From Arachis hypogaea (Eukaryota; Streptophyta; Magnoliopsida; Fabales; Fabaceae): a DNA stretch of 64,000 bases. Positions 1-10,900 of this stretch are shown here, one piece after another. The translations under genes and the position numbers were made by a program. The stretch covers positions 125,465,484 through 125,529,483 of the forward strand of contig NC_092055.1 of the NCBI RefSeq assembly GCF_003086295.3, given 5' to 3'. The notes under the pieces were generated by a model that saw only the letters and a program-made list of their open reading frames with translations, made no database searches and was not told where the DNA came from. Positions within the stretch are counted from its first letter, which is position 1. The number at the start of each line of letters is the position of its first letter.

Positions 1-418
1 TTGAATTTGTGGAGATCCATTTTTAGTGTTAAATTTTGTTGTTTCCACTGAGACATTATTTGGCAAAATTTATGGATTATGAGCTGGATGTACAGAACTT
101 GGGATAACATGTAATTTGATGATCTTGGAATGTAAGAACAAATCCATTGATGCTTTAATAAGTGTGAAACTAAAACAATAATTGTGACTTTTAGCGCAAA
201 TGATTTTTATGATGTTTACACATAATAGAAGTGATAATCTTTTTTAAATTTGTCGTATGTTCTTGTTTTTAAATGCGACATGCATATGTTTGAATGACAA
301 TGACACTTGACACAATTGTTGGCCAATGATTTGAAGATGGGACCATCTTGGAATTTACATCTCTATTCTGGTTGGATAATGGCACTTAAAGTTCAAATAA
401 AATTTGAGAAAATGTTAA

Positions 419-502
<84 letters not shown>

Positions 503-1425
503 ATATTTGCTTTGTATTGGAGTTAACATTAATCAGTTCTTCATTTTTCTTTTATTACCATCGCAATTTAGACACCTTGAAAAAATGCCAAAAAATTATA
601 CCATAAACTTATGAGTAGATATCTAACCCTTGAATCATAATAATATATGGTGAATAATATTTATACCAAATTTTATGGAAATAGACATTAATAAGCATAT
701 AATAAAAAATTCTTGTTTTATTTATATTTTGAATATATATATTATATTAATTATCATGCATATATCTTGAATAAATTACGTTATTTGATCCTTACTCATA
801 TATATAAACTAGATTCTAATTCAAAGTTATGAATAACCACTATACTAACTCACACAATAACAGTAATTATAACGAAATAACCAATTTTCAAAATAAATTT
901 TATTATAATTAAATAATTATAAAATTATTTACTTACATCAAAATTAAACTCAATAAAATTATACATAGGTGAACACCCTTATTACGTGTCAACTTACATG
1001 CAAATCCAATCACCATGCATCCATATATAGCATTCATATTGACCAATATGATTACGTAGGATTCAAGAAATTTAGAAAACAAAAGTAAACGATAAACCAC
1101 TATCCAGATATTTAATTTTTTTATCCTTTCAATCTTATCTTAATCTAATTTTGTGCTTATTTTGTATATTTTCAATCATTATATATAGCACACATATACA
1201 TATTGCAGTTTCCCCATTCTACAATGAATGTATTGTTCTGCCAGCTTTTTCCCACTAAGTAAAGTGTGTTCTATAATTTAGTGCTACACACATATATATA
1301 TTTATATATCGGTGAATTATATGGTAAAGATGTAAGTTTACAGATGTTTTCTTTAATAGGATGAAAGATATATTGATAAAGGTAGTACCTACATTTTGAA
1401 TAACAATAAAATAATACAAAATAAC
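1..1425. other. AT-rich intergenic DNA upstream of the peroxidase gene
   Basis: I see no gene or RNA gene here. The stretch is strongly AT-rich and holds a long TA microsatellite. The last part presumably contains the promoter of the peroxidase gene that starts at 1490. Confidence 0.6.
421..498. repeat. (TA)n microsatellite
   Basis: About 38 uninterrupted TA dinucleotides. An open frame reading Tyr-Ile repeats through it is an artefact of the repeat. It lies about 1 kb upstream of the peroxidase start codon and is likely to vary in length between individuals. Confidence 0.97.
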
Positions 1426-1434
1426 TATAAAAAG
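1426..1434 (+). promoter_or_regulatory. Probable TATA box of the peroxidase gene
   Basis: TATAAAAAG lies about 55-64 bp upstream of the ATG at 1490, a normal distance for a plant core promoter with a short 5' leader. It is assigned by position and sequence only. Confidence 0.5.
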
Positions 1435-1489
1435 AATTTATATTTTCTCTCTATACCACTTCAATCTGTATAGTAGTTGTGTTGTATCA

Positions 1490-3562
1490 TTGATTAATAT
1501 GGTGTACAAAAGGCCATTGAAGTGTTTGAAGATAGTGATGGCTAATTTGGTGACAGTGTTTGTTGTGATGGGAATTATAGTGAGTGGTTTCAGAATTGGA
1601 GCAGATGGTTTGAACATGAACTACTATTTGTTTAGTTGCCCTTTTGTTGAATCTGTTGTTAAGGACATTGTCAATAGGGCATTGGAAGATGATCCTTCAC
1701 TTGCTGCTCCTCTTCTTAGAATGCACTTCCATGATTGTTTCATTCAGGTTCTTAATTTCATTTATATTTTAATCAAGTTTTTGGTAATTAATAATGATCG
1801 TGTTGTTGTATGGCGAAAATATTCAGATGAGTAGGTGTCAGTATCATGTTCGGAGATTTTGTTTTGGAGTTTCTGTGAATAATATATTAAATGAGAATGA
1901 AATACTTGCATGTTTTTAAAACATATTTAATGTGCGTTTTATTTTAAAAGTATTTATAATTTTTTATTTTTTTAATGTTGAAAAATAACGTTAATAACTT
2001 AGTAATTATAAATAATTTTGGAATAAATATCAAATGTGTTGTAAAAATTAGAAATATTTCCTTCTCAATATCAATATAAATTATGGTTTTTTGAGGGGGC
2101 TTTTTACTCCAAAACAAACATGCTTCTTTTTTTGTGAGTGTAAGTGATCAATAAATTATATATTTAAAAAAAAAACGAACATATGTTATCATTTTAATTG
2201 AGAAACTTAATATACTAACATGTTTTAATTTTCTTTGAGAATTGAATGGAATGAGTGAACAAGAAGTTGAATGTTCTAAAACAATGAAAGACAGAGTGCA
2301 GAAATAAAAAAAGTACTGATAACTGATAAGAATAGAGGTAGTTATATACATAATGCACAAAAAAAGTGTCATTCTTATTAATTGGTATAGTAAATAAGTA
2401 ACTCACTAAAAAAATGTCATGCATGTTATATCCATTTTTCCGCCATAAAATTGAGCATATATTGCAGATTATAAATATTCTAACAAATATGTATGGTTGT
2501 GTGATCTGCTACTAGGGATGTGATGGATCAATTTTGATTGATTCCACAGAGGGTAACAAGGCAGAAAAGGATTCACCAGAAAATTTGAGTTTGAGAGGCC
2601 ATGAAATCATAGATGACATCAAAGAAGAGCTTGAAAGACAATGCCCTGGAGTAGTTTCATGTGCTGATATTCTTGCTTTAGCTGCTAGAGGTGCAGTTTT
2701 TTTTGTAAGATCAACCTACTTATATATTTTTCTACTTACCATTAATTTTATACTAATGAATGGCACAATGAGCAGGCAGGGGGGCCAGTTTATGATATAC
2801 CAAAGGGAAGAAAAGATGGAACAAGGTCCAAAATTGAGGATACCATGAATCTACCATCTCCCAACTTCAATGCTTCTCATCTCATCAAGATGTTTGGCCA
2901 ACATGGCTTTTCAGCACAAGAGATGGTGGCTCTCTCTGGTAATTAATATACATATATGTCCCTATGCTTCTATTTCTATCTATACATGCTTGTTGACGAA
3001 TAATGAATATCATAATTAAGTGAAACTTTTTGACAAAGGCTTCTAAATTCATAATTACTAGCTTTCACTGTGTCATTCTTCTGTTAAAAAATGCCTATAT
3101 ACTAAACTATAAATGCATATAATTTTCAAATACAATAGTTGATAGAGATTATGCAACAAGGAAACATTTTTAATGCTGTTTTGTGGTTTTGAATTTTTAG
3201 GGGATCATACAATAGGAGTAGCTAGGTGTTCTTCTTTCAAGAACAGGCTGACAAAAGTGGATCCAAATTTGAACTCAGAATTTGCAAAGACACTGTTCAG
3301 AACATGCAGTGATGGTGACAATGCTGAGCAGCCCTTCGACGAAACATGGGATGATTTCGACAACTTATACATCGACGCTTTGGTCTCTAACAACGGGGTT
3401 CTCGCATCTGATAAAACATTGTTCACTAGTCTAAGAACTAGGAATTTTGTCAACTCTTATGCACAGAACCAAGCCTTGTTCTTCTTGGATTTCCAACAAG
3501 CCATAGTCAAAATGAGCTTGCTTGATATTAAAGAAGGTTCCAAGGGTCATGAAATAAACTGA
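1490..3562 (+). CDS. Class III secretory peroxidase (peroxidase 47-like), four exons
   Basis: This is a haem peroxidase of the plant class III family, which uses H2O2 to oxidise phenolics in the cell wall or apoplast. I read four exons, 1490-1747, 2516-2704, 2776-2938 and 3201-3562, all with GT-AG junctions and in phase, giving 323 aa. The N-terminus has a hydrophobic signal-peptide-like segment (about residues 17-38). The distal motif [14 protein letters not shown] supplies Arg77 and His81. The motif [16 protein letters not shown] follows, and the proximal His206 lies in [12 protein letters not shown]. Three things are unusual. The residue before the proximal His is Asp205, where the family normally has Ala. 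AARG replaces the usual AARD. The C-terminus ends GSKGHEIN without the family's final RxNC cysteine, which leaves Cys135 (SCADI) without its usual disulfide partner. Overall it most resembles the peroxidase 47/66 group. A second in-frame ATG is at 1499. Confidence 0.9.
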
Positions 3563-3930
3563 ATTGGAGGATCTAGCTATGCCTTATTATATGATCCATG
3601 TATTTATATGTCTATGGTTTGATAAATATTACATTTGCAATGATGAATATAATTGACAATTATTAATATAGAATTCAATAATTTCTCCAGAAATTTTGTA
3701 ATTTCATTAAAGTTGAATATGATACATTTGAATAGTACATTGTTCCACCAAGATTGATATAGACTATATGGATACTTGGCCTATGTAGGTTATGCCTCCT
3801 TAAAAAACCCCTATGAACCAAACCTCTGGAGCTTAGGAAAAAATCCAATAGAGGAAAAAGAGTACATCAACCATGCATAATTTAAGGAATAATAAAAAAA
3901 GAGCTCAAGAATTTTTATAACCTCGTACAA
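3563..3930. other. 3' flank of the peroxidase gene
   Basis: AT-rich non-coding DNA that presumably includes the peroxidase 3' UTR. The convergent RNase H-like ORF on the other strand ends at 3931. I see nothing else in it. Confidence 0.5.
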
Positions 3931-4524
3931 TTAAGCTCTAGAATAAAGAACACCCTTGGAGTCTGCAAGAAGAAGGTGTGTGAGTTCCGGCGGAGGCCTA
4001 TTCATAAGAGAAAACGCATAACTCGAAGAAGAGCCAATCTTTGCCAAAAAATCAGCACACGAATTTGCTTCTCTCATGACATGGTAGATAGTGACATCCC
4101 ACTCAAGAAGCATGAACTGATGAATTTCTTCCACAATGTCTGCGAATTCCGGGAAGTCTCCGGCATCGTCATGAATAATCTCAAGAGCCACCATGCAATC
4201 ACTTTCACATTCCACCTTTCTGTACCCAAACTGCCACGCCAACCACAAACCATGGCGAATAGCTACTAGTTCCGCTGCAACGCTGCTGGCGAAACCAATA
4301 TGACTGACGAATCCGGCAATGCAGTTGCCATCTTGATCTCTAAGCAAGCCACCACATCCGGCTCTTCCTGGATTTTCTCTTGAACTTCCATCCACGTTGA
4401 GTTTGATAGTCCCTTCAGAAGGTGGAACCCAGCGAACTAGCATCCTTTGCATACAAACACAATAACTGTCAAACCAAACACAACTATATCTGATCTTCAT
4501 TGCAATATTCAAAGATGCTATCAA
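3931..4524 (-). CDS. Plant RNase H-like (RVT_3-type) protein, orphan
   Basis: A single open frame of up to 197 codons. From about residue 30 it matches the plant RNase H-like domain often found at the C-terminus of L1-type LINE ORF2 or as stand-alone genes. The opening is WVPPSEGTIKLNVDGS. The four acidic positions of RNase H appear intact: Asp in NVDGS, Glu in AELVAI, Asp in ECESDC and Asp in NSCADFLAK. The first ~28 residues (MIASLNIAMKIRYSCVW...) do not look like the domain and may be leader sequence, so the true start is uncertain; the internal Met before LVRW is plausible. No reverse transcriptase, endonuclease or zf-RVT sequence precedes it on this strand. It is therefore either a 5'-truncated LINE remnant or a domesticated single-domain gene. 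The uninterrupted frame argues against an old pseudogene. Confidence 0.7.
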   Translation of the reverse strand: MIASLNIAMKIRYSCVWFDSYCVCMQRMLVRWVPPSEGTIKLNVDGSSRENPGRAGCGGLLRDQDGNCIAGFVSHIGFASSVAAELVAIRHGLWLAWQFGYRKVECESDCMVALEIIHDDAGDFPEFADIVEEIHQFMLLEWDVTIYHVMREANSCADFLAKIGSSSSYAFSLMNRPPPELTHLLLADSKGVLYSRA

Positions 4525-5515
4525 GAGATGTTTACTTAGCTTAGACTTCGTTAATGTGATGCGATGTGATAAACAAAACTTGAATTAGAACTCTGAATCG
4601 GTTGATAGTGTATGTATGCGAATGAAAGTTCTGTTCTGTTCTTTAATTCAACAAGTTCTTGTATATAAAAATTATAGAGTGTGACCAAGTTTTTTTTAAG
4701 AGAAAGTATCTAATAATGTATTGATTTTTAATTTACGAATTTTAACAACCTGCAACCTTAATGATTTTCAATTTTTCATATTCTGAAAGCAAGATTCGGA
4801 TAAAATATTTTTCATTTTGAAATTTCTGGTATTTTCAAAATTTGATCTAGATATAATATCTATCCAAATATACTAAAACATTAATATATCAATATTTTTA
4901 ACTAACATATATTTTGAAGTTGCTACAAAAATAAAATTAACAATAATTTAAGTCAATAATATAAGTGTCATGAAACATTAAAATAACTTTTTTGGTATCA
5001 TAAATTCATTAAAAATATTATAATATATTGTTTTAAGTGAATAAAATAGGCTAGAATCTAATAATTATTTAAAATATTGTTACTTATCATCATCTATATA
5101 CATACATAAAACGTCACCTCTTATAAAAACTGAATCTAACAAAAGGAAAATTTAGTAATGATTTCGTTAGAGACTCCAAAAATATTTCCAGAGAGAATCT
5201 CGTCAAGAAAATTTTATTTTATACTCAATTTAGATTCAATCTATTTTTATTAGGAGTAAGATGTAATTTACTCAGGTAGTTCAAACTAACTTTATCCAAT
5301 TTTTTTATTGAAATCATTTAGTTTTAACTTTTAACTATGACTGGATTTAATTGAAATTTTTATTGTTTCAGTTGTGGATTAGATTAAATTTTAACATTCT
5401 TTTTATCTGAATTAAAAAAAAATCCGTTCTTAATTTTTTTAATTTAAAGATTAATAAGTTATTGGCTCATTGAAAATATAAAAATGTTTCTCACTTTTTA
5501 AAATATGAGACATCT
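4525..5515. other. AT-rich intergenic DNA
   Basis: No coding signal, RNA gene or clear repeat that I can recognise, only AT-rich sequence with short homopolymer runs. Confidence 0.5.
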
Positions 5516-5934
5516 AAGGCTTAGTTTGGTAAAACTTTTATTTTTCAAAAGTAGTTTATAAAAGTTAACTTTTAAAATATTGCTTTTTAAAAGTTGTAGT
5601 ATTTATATTTGGTAAATTACATTAAAAATAGCTTTCACTAAACACAAGCAACATCAATTGCCTTTGGTAAAATAACTTTTAAAATTTAAAAATACTATAA
5701 TAGACATAAATATAAGTATTAAATTTGAAAAGGTTATATTAGACTTTTAAATTTTGAAAGGTACAAGTCAACTTTGAAGAGCTATATCTTAGGTGCTTTC
5801 AAAAGTATTCCAATATTTTAAAAGTTACAAACACAAACACATGGTCTTTTTAATTTACCAAACACAAAATGAAGAACTTGAATTTTTAAAAAATACAAAC
5901 ACTTTTTCAAAAAATTTTACCAAATCAAGCCTTA
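5516..5934. mobile_element. MITE (about 420 bp) with terminal inverted repeats
   Basis: The left end AAGGCTTAGTTTGGTAAAA and the reverse complement of the right end (AAGGCTTGATTTGGTAAAA) match at 17 of 19 bases. The interior is AT-rich, with many AAAAGT/ACTTTT blocks that can fold back, and has no coding potential. This is typical of a non-autonomous DNA transposon. I could not fix the target duplication, so the superfamily is open. Confidence 0.75.
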
Positions 5935-6226
5935 GTCTTTCTATCTAATAAATAAGTTTATGTAGATAAGTTTCTGACTTAAATGTTGTAATTTAGAGAG
6001 TAAAAAATATTTTTATATTTTTAATTTATCAAAAATTTATTTGTCTTTGAATTAAAAAACCTGAAATTAATTGTTTATTTTTTAAATCATACTTCTTCTG
6101 GAAACAAATGTTTTGGGCTTAGTTATAGGCTTTGAACTCAGGCCTAGATATCTCAGATTACTCCAAACTCCAAAGTTTTCTCAAAGGAAAAGAAATACGA
6201 TGACGAGAGAAAGGTCTTCGTCCAAA
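5935..6226. other. Spacer between MITE and foldback element
   Basis: AT-rich non-coding sequence. I see no gene. Confidence 0.45.
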
Positions 6227-6574
6227 TGAACTTAGTTGGCACCGAATTCGATGGTCCCAAAACGTTTAGATCATTAAATAGTCTCATAATAAAATATGTT
6301 CTTAAAATCTTTTTAACAACTGCTACATAGTCCTTTAACTAATTTTAATTACAAATTAATTCCATATATTTTATTTAATTATAAAAACAGTTTTTTATTT
6401 TATAAATTATTATTTTATCAATCATCTATTATGTTTATTAACAATAAAAAAAACAATAACGAATTAGATCTTCCATTGATCGTAATAAACCTCTTGGCCA
6501 TTCCAATGGATTAAAAGTTTATATTTGATCCGTAACGTTCGTGATCAACAATAAAATCGTGTTTCCTTAAAAAC

Positions 6575-7397
6575 CAATCGATTGGAATTTCAAAACAATC
6601 GATTGAATTATAACTTAATCGATTGGATTACAGTTTATCACAAAACAATCGATTGAAAATTGTAAGGCAACATGGTTTTCGCATAAATCAATCGATTGGT
6701 TATATGACCCAATCGATTGAACGATGAATAAAAAGTGGATTTTTGTAATTCAATCGATTGTTTATACTCTCCAATCGATTGAATACTTGAAAACAACTTG
6801 AGGTCTCACCAAAACAATCGATTGGTTGTGTATGTGAATTCCAATTCAATCGATTGGAAAGCATTGTAAGTGATTTTTTTTTTCTGAATTCAATCGATTG
6901 TTAATATATTCCAATCGATTGAAATTTGAAATGCCTATCTACTAAACAAGAAAACCATGCGTATTCACACCCAGTCTCTCCCGTTTTTTAAAACGATAGG
7001 CATTTCAAATTTCAATGGATTTGAATATATTAACAATCGATTAAATTTAGAAAAAAAATCATTTACAACGCTTTCCAATCGATTGAATTGGAATTCACAT
7101 ACACAACCAATCGATTGAATTTGGCACATCCATATTATTTTGGTGAATCCAATCGATTGAGTAACAAAACCAATCGATTGTTTTGGTGAGACCTCAGGTT
7201 GTTTTCAAGCATTCAATCGATTGAATTACAAAAATTCACTTTTTATTCATCGTTCAATCGATTGGGTCATATAACCAATCGATTGATTTATGCGAAAACC
7301 ATGCTACCTTACAATTTTCAATCGATTGTTTTGTGATAAACTGTAATCCAATCGATTGAGTTATAATTCAATCGATTGTTTTGAAATTCCAATCGAT
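6575..7397. repeat. Dispersed CAATCGATTG palindrome array inside the foldback arms
   Basis: About 24 copies of AATCGATT, mostly as (C/T)CAATCGATTG(G/A/T), spaced 15-50 bp apart and arranged symmetrically on the two arms. The spacers differ from each other, so this is not a simple tandem repeat. The pattern is seen directly; its function is unknown. Confidence 0.9.
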
Positions 7398-7647
7398 TAA
7401 TTTTCAAGTAAACACGATTTTATTGTTGATCACGAACATCACGGATCAAATATAAACTTTTAATCTATTGGAATGGCCAAAAGTTTTATTACGATCAATG
7501 AAAGATCTAATTCGTTATTGTTTTTGTTTTTTATTATTAATAAACTTAATAGATGATTGATAAAATAATAATTTATAAAATTAAAAACAGTTTTTATAAT
7601 TAAAAAAATATATGAGATTAATTTATAATTAAAATTAGTTAAAGGAC

Positions 7648-7943
7648 TGTTAAAGGAGAAGAAGTCAAAACTTAAGTAACAACTTAAGTAACAAATTATG
7701 TGAAGTCAGTAAAATTCTGTTATGAGAATAATTCAGTTAGAGTGGCTGTTAGAGGTAGTTAGAGGGTGTTAGTGCAGTTTTTATTAAGCTATAAAATAGG
7801 AGCTAAGTGCCTTTGTATAATAACTCTCTAATAACACATTTTCCTCATTCAGATCTTAATCAATTTGGTCATTATTTTCTCTGTATCATTCTCTCTTTTT
7901 TCGGCAACAGTATTCTTTCTCAATAGGTGCAAGATCATTTACA
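7648..7943 (+). repeat. 5' LTR of the Copia element
   Basis: 296 bp, TG...CA ends. It contains a TATA-like CTATAAAATAGG at about 7790, consistent with promoter function. It matches the 3' LTR except for G/A and C/T changes. Confidence 0.95.
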
Positions 7944-7959
7944 TGGTATCAAGAGCAGG
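7944..7959 (+). promoter_or_regulatory. Primer binding site (initiator tRNA-Met type)
   Basis: TGGTATCAAGAGCAGG starts at the base after the LTR. It resembles the tRNA-iMet-complementary PBS (TGGTATCAGAGC) of plant Copia elements, with one inserted A. Confidence 0.85.
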
Positions 7960-7971
7960 TTGAAAACAATC

Positions 7972-10900
7972 ATGGCTCTACCCCTTGCAACTTCATCAAC
8001 AAATCTCAAGAACACACTGGTTCCTCTGGCAGACAAACTTGAAGAAAATAACTTCTCAACATGGAAGCACAGCATCCTTCTAACAATTCAGACGCTAGAG
8101 CTTGAGGATCATCTCGATCCGTCAAAAATCCCATCACAACAAGAATCAGTTACAATTGTTGAAGAAAGTAAAAGCTCAGATTCTGCACAACAAACTCCAA
8201 CCCCCTCTGTTACAAAAGATGAGGTCCCTGCAACATCGAAATCCACACCTACATCAACAATTCAAAAGGACTCATCCAAATACAAAGAATGGAGGCAAAA
8301 TGACCTTGCACTCATGACGTGGGCCGTGTCCTCCATGAATGGTACATACAAGAACAAGATGGTACATTGCGTTACTTTTGCTGAAATGTGGGAAAAGATT
8401 AATCACATTTTTACGGTTTCTTCAAGAACACGTATTCAAAGTTTAAAGACTCAGCTTAGAGCTTGCAAGAAAACTACAACAATTGCTGAATATCTCTCTA
8501 CAATTCGCAAGATTGCAGACTCCCTCATTGCTATAGGTTACTCATTTCAAGAAGATGATCACATCCAAGCTATTTTGGATGGTCTCACAGAAGAATATCA
8601 AGGCTACATCACGTCAGTGATGTCTCGAATGACAAATTTCACAATTCATGAAGCTGAATCATTTTTGCTTACCTATGAAGATATGCTCGAGAGGTTTAAA
8701 AAGCCTGAACAAGGGATTGTTTTAGCAAATTTAGTTCAAGCTTCTCCATTTTCACAACCAAACTTTGGAAGAGGCAACAATGGAAGAAGGGGCCGTGCTG
8801 GGAGATCTATGAGAGGGGGTGTTAGATTTATGAATTCAAGACCCCAATGCCAATTATGTGGTAGAATGGGTCATGTAGTGCAAAATTGTTATCACAGGTT
8901 TGATGCTCAATTTCAAAACCCATCATCTTCAACATCTTCTCAGACTGCAGTTCTATATGCAAATTCACTTCCACCACCTCCTCCAGCATCCTTTCATCAA
9001 CCTCGAGCATACATGACCACCTCTTCCACCTTGAATGACAGTGCATGGTACCCAGATTCTGGTGCTTCACATCATATTACTGCTGAACATGCCAATTTTT
9101 TGAATTCCACCGATTCATCACAAGGCCCTGAGCAACTCTTTGTTGGTAATGGTCAGGGAGTACCTATTTTACATCATGGATCTACAATTCTTTATGATAA
9201 ATATCAAAATATTTCATTTAAATTGAATAACTTACTGCATGTCCCTTCTATTACACAAAATCTTTTGAGTGTGTCCAAATTTGCTGAGGATAATAAAGTC
9301 TATTTTGAATTCTGGCCTAAATCTTGTGTGGTTCGTGATCAGGTGTCCAAGGACATTCTCCTACAAGGAATAGCTAGAGGAGGCATTTACTCTTTTGATA
9401 ATCTAGTGGTGCCAACAGCATCTCATCTGAATCCTACTACAAGCAATTTGCCTAATTCTGTTTCACATTGTAAATTTGTTAGTACAAAAGATCACAAAAA
9501 ATCACGTTTGTGTAATGCGGATCCTATTAATGCTACTGATTGTAATAATTCCTCTATCAATAGCAACATTGACACTAATAGTAGTTCTTTCTTGAATAAT
9601 AATGCAGTAAAGAGTTCCTTTGATTCTATCTTTCTGTCCAATTATACTACACCTAATTCTCACTTTTCTATACCTGATGATTCATTAGGATCTAATGCTA
9701 ATTTTGTTACTTCTTCTACAGGAACATTATTAACATCTTCTATGAATTATCCTGTGGCTTATTATACTTATAATAAGAATATTGATGACTTAGAGCTCTG
9801 GCATAAAAGACTTGCCCATAGCTCTCTTAGGACAGTAGCTCAAGTCATGCACCAGTGTGGCATACAGACCTCCCCAATTGATGAATATCATAAAGTGTGT
9901 GAGTTTTGTACCATTGCAAAAATACATCAATTACCATTTAAGACATCAGAATCTGTTTATACACAACCCTTAGAATTAGTATATGTTGACATTTGGGGCC
10001 CAGCTCCCTTTCCTTCTCATCATGGCTACAAATATTATATTAGTTTTTTAGATGCCTTTAGTAAATATACTTGCATTTTTCTCTTATTCAACAAAAGTCA
10101 GGCTCTAGAAGCCTTTCAAAAATATAAATCTTTCATTGAAAATCAAACAGGTTGTAGAATCAAGGCCTTGCAAAGTGACCATGGCCAAGAATTCCTATCT
10201 AAAACCTTTTCTACATTTCTCTCTAACAATGGTATATTCCATAGATTGTCATGTCCATATACACACCAACAACAAGGATCTATAGAGAGAAAACATAGAC
10301 ACATTACAGAGTGTGGCTTATCTCTCTTGGCCACTGCTTCAATGCCTCTTAAACATTGGGACTCAGCCTTTCTTACTGCAGTCTATGTCATCAATCGCTT
10401 ACCTACTCCAGTTTTGGACTCTAAAAGTCCTTTTGAGGTTCTATTTAAGAACAAACCAGATTACTCTACTTTTAAAGTCTTTGGGTGTGCTTGCTATCCT
10501 TTATTGACACCTTATAACAAAAGAAAATTTGATTTTAAATCTCAAATGTGTATTTTCTTAGGATATGATTCTAATCATAGTGGTTACAAATGTTTATCTA
10601 AAGAAGGCAGAATCTATCTTGCAAGAAATGTTGTGTTTAATGAGTTTCTTTTCCCTTATCACACTTTGTTTCCAACTATTAGTACTAATCTTTCAAATGC
10701 AACAGCTCCTTCCAAGCATGTCATTGACAATGCTACAAGTTCATACTTTCCTGTCTTTAGAAGAAGTACAATGCCTTCATCGAGCACTTCTACTAATTCC
10801 AACAATATCCTCTATACTACAACTCCTACAACCAGTGCTGATATTACTTCTAGTAGTCAAAATACACCACCTATGATTTTTGATTTAAATACTGTACATC

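Noticed and set aside
307..606. Open frame with long Tyr-Ile repeat
   Set aside because: It is a translation of the (TA)n microsatellite and has no other coding signal.
6575..7397. CRISPR-like array of CAATCGATTG repeats
   Set aside because: The repeat is only 10 bp, the spacing is irregular, it is mirrored on the two arms of a foldback, and the genome is eukaryotic.
7927..7971. GTG start in the LTR for the Copia polyprotein
   Set aside because: The frame is open there, but the sequence is LTR end plus PBS. The ATG at 7972 is the first plausible plant start.
9481..9780. Asn/Ser-rich stretch in the Copia protein as a separate insertion
   Set aside because: It is in frame between the protease and pre-integrase regions and reads as an ordinary low-complexity linker.
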